From Melitaea cinxia (Eukaryota; Arthropoda; Insecta; Lepidoptera; Nymphalidae), in assembly GCF_905220565.1 (NCBI RefSeq), contig NC_059396.1, forward strand, positions 19,031,206 through 19,095,205: a DNA stretch of 64,000 bases. Reading direction: 5' to 3'. Both the position numbers and the translations under genes were made by a program. Below are positions 57,798 through 64,000 of the stretch, piece by piece. The notes below the pieces were generated by a model. That model saw only the letters and a program-made list of their open reading frames with translations, made no database searches and was not told the origin of the DNA. How positions within the stretch are numbered: the first letter of the stretch is position 1; every line of letters begins with the position of its first letter.

Positions 57798-60315
57798 TTA
57801 TTATAGATTATAGATTATAGATGAACCTTTCCAAAGGATAAAGAGGCGTTATTTATAGAAGCTTTTTTCTATTCTTATTTTGATAACAGTTGTGGAAATA
57901 GTAATTTCAACCAATAACAACCATCAACGTGATATGTAAACATTGCTTTATTCTATATCAGAATTAATCCTTATTAATTTCTAACTTGGCTGCCATCTTT
58001 ATTTATAAACCCTTTCGGGCCTACGGTTAAAATATCAGTTACATTCATCTTTATGTTACGATGGTAAACATTACCGTAAAAACTTATGAGTTTTCTTTGT
58101 TTACGATTGTAATATTTTGTTTTTTAAAATAACACGTACTGGCGATACAATAATGATTGTATAATCCAGATTTAGATTTTCTAAATAATTTTCTAAAAAT
58201 AAAAATTAAATATATTTAATGCATTCTTTTTTTAATTTACATTACGCACTAGGAATTTAAAATATCAACGTTATTAGCAAGATTTAAAAAAAAAAGTATT
58301 CTCACTAATCACTATTAATATGAGGCTAATAATAATGAGAAAACAATATATCAAAATAATAGTATGATAGGGAAATGTCACTAAATATAAAATTCCGTAA
58401 CAGAGAATTCAAACACCGTTTAAGCTGATCCATACAGCAATAAAACACACACACACCCAAAAGTCGTATCCGATTTTTAATTCAATATCAACAAGGCTAT
58501 CTTCTATACAAACGAGTGGATTCTATTCAATTAGAGACCAATTAAACATCCAGCTTCCCACTGGCTATTTGTTACGAATTAGATCTAAACTGTAAATTGA
58601 TGTAATTCGGCCTTGCGACAATATTGCGTGGGCCTTTTTACCTTATGTCGTCGTTGCTGTCATGTTATGTAACGTAAGGTTTGACAACTTTCAGATGATT
58701 TATGAAATATTTAGTCTTGATATTTGTGTATAAATAAAAAAATATATTAAAGTAATGTAATGAAAGTATTAAATTCTAGAAAATATTATTTGTCGCAAAA
58801 CTAGTTTTTGCTTTTTCGAAAGTAAATATAAAATTACATTAAATAATGAATAATTTAGTATGTATTTTCGAAATGAAAGTAAAAATAATAAATTTATCTA
58901 TTACTGTAATCAACTTTATTTTTATTTTTTATTTTTTAAGTCGTTTTAATATCGGCTCTTAATACTGCCCTTTTGTAACAGTACTAAGATGTATATAGAG
59001 GAAAACCTATTACTGGCCTTATTATTGTTAGTATTGTGTTAAATGTCATATATATACGAATTGTAACGCTGTTGGTTTTCGAATAAATAAATAAATAAAT
59101 AAATAAACTTCCTTAAGAGCCATTTCACAAAAATCGGTAACAATCCGCGAAATTGTAATATTTTGACGTCGTTAATCTCAGTGTTGGATGCAATAATGTA
59201 ATTTATATTCTTGAAATATAATAGAGCAACCTTTGTTGTAGTCCATAGTCAGATCAGAATTTTGATTTATATTATGTGTATAAAATTATTAACCTTTTCA
59301 TCAGCCTCCTCCCTGGGTAAACGGTCGCAATGTATACTTTGAAGTCCTACTTTTCAATAACCTCTACGTTGAAACCATTTTAAAAAAATATCATAATATG
59401 TGGAATATAATTTTGTTGTCCACTATCATAGATTTTTATTCGATTTGTATCTCTATTAAACGATAAAAAAAATTTAAAGCTACGAATATTTTCCAAATAA
59501 GTACAATTTTAAAAGCGATATTTCTCTTAGAAAACTAAGAAATTTTAACGAACTATCTTCATCAAAGTAAACTTACTTAACTTTAAGGAATACAAAAAAA
59601 ATAATTAAAATATGTAATTATTTTTAATACATTTTATATTAAATAATAAAAAGATAGTATATATTGCCACGCATCAAGCCCGGTAAATCAGTCGAGCGCT
59701 AGCGCTCTTAGAGGTAAGGTCCACGCCAAATTCTGCGCAGCCGTCTCTTTCGCTCACACGCGCCAAGCGCCTGTTGTTATAGCGGATAAAACGCATTTGA
59801 TACTTTCATAATAAAATATAAATAAACATATTACGAAAATGACTGTAAAATAATATAATGATAATTTCTGTAAACAAATGTATAATTTAATTTTCTTTTC
59901 TCACACTATCAATACAAATAGGCATTTCAATCTGTTTGTCTTGTTATTTGTTAATTAATATGTTTGTCGGTGTCGATGTCATAAAATGCTATTTTATTCA
60001 TATCGTAAATATTAGATTCATTCGTAAACTGAAAAAACTAAATCAATTTAAAAAAAATTGTTTCATAAAATTGATTTTTTATTCTTATTTTAAATTTATT
60101 GACTGTTGTTATATAACAGACTTGAAATTTTTAACAAATTAATTATTTAAAAAACATTTTATACCATAGTTATTAATTTTTATTATACATTAGAAAATGA
60201 TCAAGATGGTCTTTTGGTTGTCACACTATACTTACTAGCACAAAGATCGCGCGGCTCGTACGACTCGCGCGATGCGACCAAATTTACCTAAACTTGCAGA
60301 GCGTAAAATTGTGAA
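57798..60315. other. AT-rich DNA with one GC island
   Basis: The only GC-rich patch is 59670-59800. On the minus strand a 40-codon ATG frame (59796-59674, MRFIRYNNRRLARVSERDG...) spans it; the plus strand is also open and has a donor-like AGAGGTAAGG at 59720. No family is recognised and coding is unproven. A (TAAA)n run lies at 59082-59106. Confidence 0.4.
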
Positions 60316-60624
60316 ATGGCTCTTAAAGACAGATTGACACTTAGATTAAATAAATGTACAGATAACAAACGCAACAACCGAACCTCAATTTTATGTAACT
60401 ATGAAAAAATGGGAGGTGTGAAATTCTCTCAAGTTGCTGTAGAGTTGGCAATCTTTTCTGAAAACATCTGTTGTAAAAAGGCGTCACATTTTTTGAGCCT
60501 TAAAAAGTTATCAAATCTTCAGTTGCTCACAAAAATTTATAAAAAAATCTTTCTAAAAAGTGACATAAATTACTACTTATTGAAAAAGGTTTTAGTGCGA
60601 AAAAATTATCAGTATGCCTTTTAA
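60316..60624 (+). CDS. hypothetical open frame, 102 residues
   Basis: An ATG opens 102 codons (MALKDRLTLRLNKCTDNKR...) with Lys/Leu-rich, AT-biased codons. A GC-rich stretch with TCGCGCG/CGCGCGA symmetry (60247-60280) lies about 40-70 bp upstream and could be a promoter or another repeat. No domain, signal peptide or membrane segment is evident, and I do not recognise a family. It could be chance, a decayed mobile-element gene or a small host gene. Confidence 0.18.
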   Translation: MALKDRLTLRLNKCTDNKRNNRTSILCNYEKMGGVKFSQVAVELAIFSENICCKKASHFLSLKKLSNLQLLTKIYKKIFLKSDINYYLLKKVLVRKNYQYAF

Positions 60625-60812
60625 GAATAGATCAGTTACAAAAAGTTATAATGCCAACAGTTAAAAAAAAGTTACACTTTGGATTTTGCTATTTTTATCT
60701 GCCTCATCGGTTGCTATTAAAGTTATCTGATGTATAACGACATCCAAAAGATTAAAGTTAATGATAGGTATATTTTTGACCAAGGTTCCACAACCACCTT
60801 GGAACTTAAGAA

Positions 60813-61030
60813 GCCGACCGATGGCGGGATAACCATCTAACTGCTGGCTTTGAAATACACAGGCCGAAGACGGGCAGCAGCGTCTTCGGTGCGACAAAGC
60901 CAGTACTGCGGTCACCAACCCGCCTGCCCAGCGTGGTGACTATGGGCAAAACACATGAGTTCACGTTATTTTTTTTCGTGAACTTGTGGAGGCCTATGTC
61001 CAGCAGTGGACTGTATAGGCTGTAATGATG
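60813..61030 (+). mobile_element. SINE with RTE-type 3' tail, near full length
   Basis: GCCGACCGATGGCGGGATAAC, GAAATACACAGGCCGAAGACG, GCAGCAGCGTCTTCGGTGCG, CTTGTGGAGGCCTATGTCC and GTATAGGCTGTAATGATGAT. The two minus-strand frames of about 85 codons here are artefacts of the element. Confidence 0.8.
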
Positions 61031-61587
61031 ATATTTTTTCACTATCAAACTATACCTCATCTGTCAGATAGTTTTATTTGCAACCTCTAAATTCAAAAGT
61101 TGGTTCGTTGTCTGTTATACATCCTGCTGATTAATCATATCAGTAATATATTCACGAAATAAATTTATCATTTACATATATATATATATGGAAAAGTCTA
61201 AAATATAAAACATGTATGGTGTTAGTTTCATATGTTTTATATATCTTAATGAAAACTGAATCAAGAACACAAAACCGATCAGTATTACGTTACAGCGGCA
61301 TCAATGTTCACGTTCACGTGTTCCGCTCCAGATCGAGGAATGAAGATGATTTCGAAGATACCCTCTTTAGTGTGGCCATTGTTTTTGTACACCGGTCCTT
61401 GTAATTAAAACCAGATAAGATAACACAGAGGTCAATGACTGGACTCAAAGATTTACCATAGTGTTGCTAATTAGTTGAAAGTTTTCGTTAAATTGAAAAT
61501 AAATCAACTTGATTAATTTGCATAGATTATTTGTTTTTGTATCTAATCTTTTTAAAATGTATTTTCTTTTTTTGTGTGTGCAATAAA

Positions 61588-61593
61588 GTTTAA

Positions 61594-61636
<43 letters not shown>

Positions 61637-61637
61637 A
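61588..61637. repeat. (TAAA)n microsatellite
   Basis: About twelve TAAA units after GTGTGCAATAAAGTTTAATAA, which resembles a LINE poly(A)-like tail. Confidence 0.9.
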
Positions 61638-61796
61638 AAAGATTAAAATAATAAATCAACTTAATTTAACTTCGAAAACCATTGTCAAAACCAGCAATGT
61701 TTTTTTTTTCTACTTGAGCTTTGTAACACTTACTTTAATAAAGGACACGTGACTTAATTATTACTATTAAATAACGCATTTTGATCATTTTTGAAG

Positions 61797-61850
61797 AAGA
61801 ACTGTTGAGTTTCTTAACGATTATTCTCTAATACAGATAACAGAACCTAT
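61797..61850 (+). mobile_element. LINE 3' UTR fragment
   Basis: AAGAAGAACTGTTGAGTTTC, TTAACGATTATTCTCTAATAC resembles the start of the 38167-38349 tail. Confidence 0.4.
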
Positions 61851-61905
61851 GTTCGGTATCCTTCAGCAGCATAATATTGACTATGTTATTGTACAATAAC
61901 TAACA

Positions 61906-62553
61906 TCCACTCTCAATTTTGGCTCGTACATAGAGGCAAAAGCTCAAACAGCTGCCAAAAAACTGGGCGTCCTCTCGAAGGTGAGACGATACTTCACTCC
62001 GGAACAGCTTCTGAATTTATATCAAGCACAAGTTCGATCATGCATGGAGTACTGCTCTCATCTTTGGGATGGCTCAGCCAAGTACCAGCTGGAGCTTCTT
62101 AAGTCAATTGAGAAACGAGCCAGGAGGCTCATCGGTGACGATGCACTGGTCGCCACAAAGCTGCAAAGCTTACATCATCGGCGTAGGGTAGCCGGCCTGT
62201 CGGTTTTTTATCGGATACACTTCGGAGAGTGTGCGCAAGAACTCCATGACCTGATTCCCCTCTCCCCCTTCCATCATCGTACAACCAGACGCTCTGCGTT
62301 ACGTCACCCTTATATGGTTGACATTCCCCCTATACGCACTAAGCGATTCGCTAGTACATTCTTGATCCGTACGGCCAAAGAATGGAACTCTCTACCAGCG
62401 TCTGTGTTTCCTGAAAGCTATGACCTGGGGATCTTTAAGTCGCGAGTGAATAGGTTACTTCTAGGTAAGCGTGCTCCATCTTAGACCGCATTTTCACTTA
62501 TCATCAGGTGAAATAGCGGTCAAACGCCAGCCTATCTATGTATAAAAAAAAAA
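61906..62553 (+). mobile_element. 5'-truncated non-LTR retrotransposon (jockey/CR1 group)
   Basis: Contains the last ~190 codons of a LINE reverse transcriptase and a short 3' UTR (GCATTTTCACTTATCATCAGG, GAAATAGCGGTCAAACGCC) ending in an A-run at 62543-62553. The coding frame is open from about 61900. The intact frame suggests a fairly recent dead-on-arrival insertion. Confidence 0.85.
61981..62484 (+). CDS. reverse transcriptase C-terminal region of a LINE
   Basis: An open frame of 167 codons from 61981, extending in frame upstream to about 61900 (NFGSYIEAKAQTAAKKLGVL) without an ATG, as expected for a 5'-truncated LINE. It covers the thumb and C-terminal region after the polymerase active site: LYQAQVRSCMEYCSHLWDG (residues 13-31), IEKRARRLIGDD (43-54), LSVFYRIHFGECAQEL (73-88) and TAKEWNSLPASVFP (131-144). 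These motifs are typical of jockey/CR1-group LINE proteins in insects. The YADD-type active site is absent, so the product could not be functional. The frame has no stops or shifts. Confidence 0.85.
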   Translation: MRRYFTPEQLLNLYQAQVRSCMEYCSHLWDGSAKYQLELLKSIEKRARRLIGDDALVATKLQSLHHRRRVAGLSVFYRIHFGECAQELHDLIPLSPFHHRTTRRSALRHPYMVDIPPIRTKRFASTFLIRTAKEWNSLPASVFPESYDLGIFKSRVNRLLLGKRAPS

Positions 62554-63161
62554 TTAAAAGCGCTTTCAACGCTAATTTGTACAGAGCAAATTTTTATTTC
62601 ACTTATTATGTATCTTGCTAAAGTATAAACTAACTAATTTTACAAGTAACATATTATTCTACTAGTTAAAATATTATACAATTGACATTAAACTTAGTGT
62701 CATTATTTAACTATTGAAATTGTCAAGTTCTATAAATTAGAAATGTTAAAAAGGGTCCAAACTATGCACACGAGTGCATCGATAAAACTATTTATTTGTT
62801 TCGAAGCTGATAAGTTAAAGATATGGAGACGTTGTTTTTTTCCATAACTTTTCTAACACATTCGTTTACGAAATCGTAATAAAAAATTAGGGTTGTCTGT
62901 ATTTTAAATTGTAACTAAAATAATTTAAATTTTAAGTTAAAATTTAAAAGCCTTGTGTATCTGTTTGACATCCCTTACGATACACGCGTGGAGTTTGTTT
63001 TAAAGGCTATAGATAACAAATAATGAACTAGAAAATAAAGTAATAGCTTTTAAGAGTGACATTTATTGCTTTTTTATCATTTTTTAATATATTTTTTTTT
63101 TATTATTATTGTTGTTTATTGATTTTTCATAGTTAAAATTATGACGTGTAACCCTGAGTAA
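62554..63161. other. AT-rich DNA, nothing recognised
   Basis: No feature assigned. Confidence 0.6.
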
Positions 63162-63290
63162 GTTTGGGTGTAATATATGTATTATTTTTATGCATGTTTA
63201 TGAAAAAGCAAGTCAGTGGTGACAACCACATCATTATAACAGAGGCATTACATATATGAACAAACGACCGTGAGTGTATGTTATTAAAAA
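63162..63290 (+). mobile_element. SINE tail fragment
   Basis: AGTTTGGGTGTAATATATGTA, ATGCATGTTTATGAAAAAG, ACAGAGGCATTACA and GAACAAACGACCGTGAGTG keep the order of the tRNA-headed family at 42905-43151; the head is gone. Confidence 0.5.
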
Positions 63291-63808
63291 TGTTTATAAT
63301 TCTTTTATAAAACCAGTCGCTTCTCTAAGAATGAAATATGAGCAATTATATTTGTATAACAAGAAGATATATTTAAAATTATCTCAAATCCATCAATATA
63401 AATAGTCACTTAGGGAATCTTGAAAATCTTCCAATTAAGAAAATTCCGACGAGATAGATGGAGAAGATTAGTAAATTTCAAATACTTTTATATTTTTTTA
63501 ATATTTTAATTATTTTTATTGGAAAATACTATATCAATACTACGTTAGACAACAATATAAAACTCAAAGCAAAAAAATTTGAAGTGGAATATAAATAAAT
63601 AAATTTGTATAATCTGCCTGTTCACCAGCCTACATTCTGGGACCAATCAGTGTAATTTGATTTCTTTTAGCAATTAAATACAGTTTGTAATAGAAAAATG
63701 CATGCACTAGGAAATAACAGACTGTGACTCACTACGTGACGCCATGCAAGATAAGGACTAACCATAAAAGCGAATAAACGCTAGTAATAAGGTTTCTATA
63801 TATATATA
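63291..63808. other. AT-rich DNA, nothing recognised
   Basis: No feature assigned. Confidence 0.6.
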
Positions 63809-64000
63809 CTAGCTGACCCCGCAAACGTTGTTTTGCCATATATTTTATTAACCACCTCAATCCCCTCCCCTCCCCTTATAACTTAGGGGAATGAAAAATA
63901 GATGTTGGCCGATTCTCAGACCTACCCGATATGCACACAAAATTTCATAATAGTTTATTATGCCTCTTAACCCCCCCCCCCCCCTTAAAACTTAGGGGTA
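63809..64000 (-). mobile_element. Helitron-like element, truncated by window end
   Basis: Starts CTAGCTGACCCCGCAAACG and shares ATGAAAAATAGATGTTG and TTCTCAGACCTACCCGATATGC with 11160-11475. It contains a run of 14 C at 63971-63984, which may be error-prone in assembly. Confidence 0.65.

Noticed and set aside
60661..61060. Two minus-strand frames of about 85 codons
   Set aside because: Antisense of the SINE at 60813-61030.
1..64000. Search for a novel defence, biosynthetic or regulatory gene system
   Set aside because: No operons, clustered host genes or regulatory RNA arrangement could be supported; the window is mobile-element-rich, probably largely intronic, insect DNA.

Overview
The window looks like nuclear DNA from a moth or butterfly. 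It is strongly AT-rich, has no prokaryotic gene organisation, and is full of short interspersed repeats of the kinds I associate with Lepidoptera: tRNA-headed SINEs, RTE and CR1/jockey-type LINE tails, small Helitron-like elements ending in CTAG, and a repeat bounded by CCGACTTC...GAAGTCGG. The species cannot be read from the sequence. Family assignments are by eye and from memory; no database was searched.

Almost none of the window codes for host protein. The best host coding candidate is one 145-bp exon on the minus strand (40734-40878), with a good acceptor and donor, an open frame and a sharp rise in GC. A second minus-strand candidate at about 1434-1499 (possibly from 1628) ends at a perfect GTAAGT donor. 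If both belong to one gene, most of the window is its intron, read from high to low coordinates. Weaker exon-like islands lie near 12.99, 15.4, 16.7, 21.0/24.8, 29.1 and 59.7 kb, and small open frames near 43.3 and 60.3 kb.

Layout. 1-8.4 kb: AT-rich DNA with scattered SINEs, a 163-bp Helitron-like element and a perfect 25-bp hairpin. 8.43-10.35 kb: a 1.9-kb palindrome with arms of about 845 bp, whose centre carries the 3' end of a mariner-type transposase. 11-18.9 kb: a Helitron-like element, repeat fragments and an RTE LINE 3' end. 18.99-26.56 kb: a head-to-tail duplication of a 3.8-kb block. 26.7-34.9 kb: dense SINEs, two very recent local tandem duplications (138 and 187 bp) and a composite three-module CCGACTTC repeat. 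34.9-38.2 kb: nearly empty. 38.2-46.4 kb: SINEs, a 138-bp MITE, LINE remnants and the best exon. 46.4-55.8 kb: LINE and SINE remnants. 55.77-57.80 kb: adjacent Helitron-like elements, the second carrying five copies of a 282-bp unit. 57.8-64 kb: AT-rich DNA, a 5'-truncated non-LTR retrotransposon with an intact C-terminal reading frame, and a Helitron-like element cut by the window end.

How the parts interact: the RTE LINE fragments and one SINE family share the same 3' end, which suggests the SINE borrows the RTE machinery. CR1/jockey-type LINE tails, decayed LINE C-termini and Helitron-like ends account for most other insertions. I see no phage-like, CRISPR, operon or immunity system here. 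The most unusual structures are the mariner palindrome, the 3.8-kb duplication and the Helitron with an internal tandem array.
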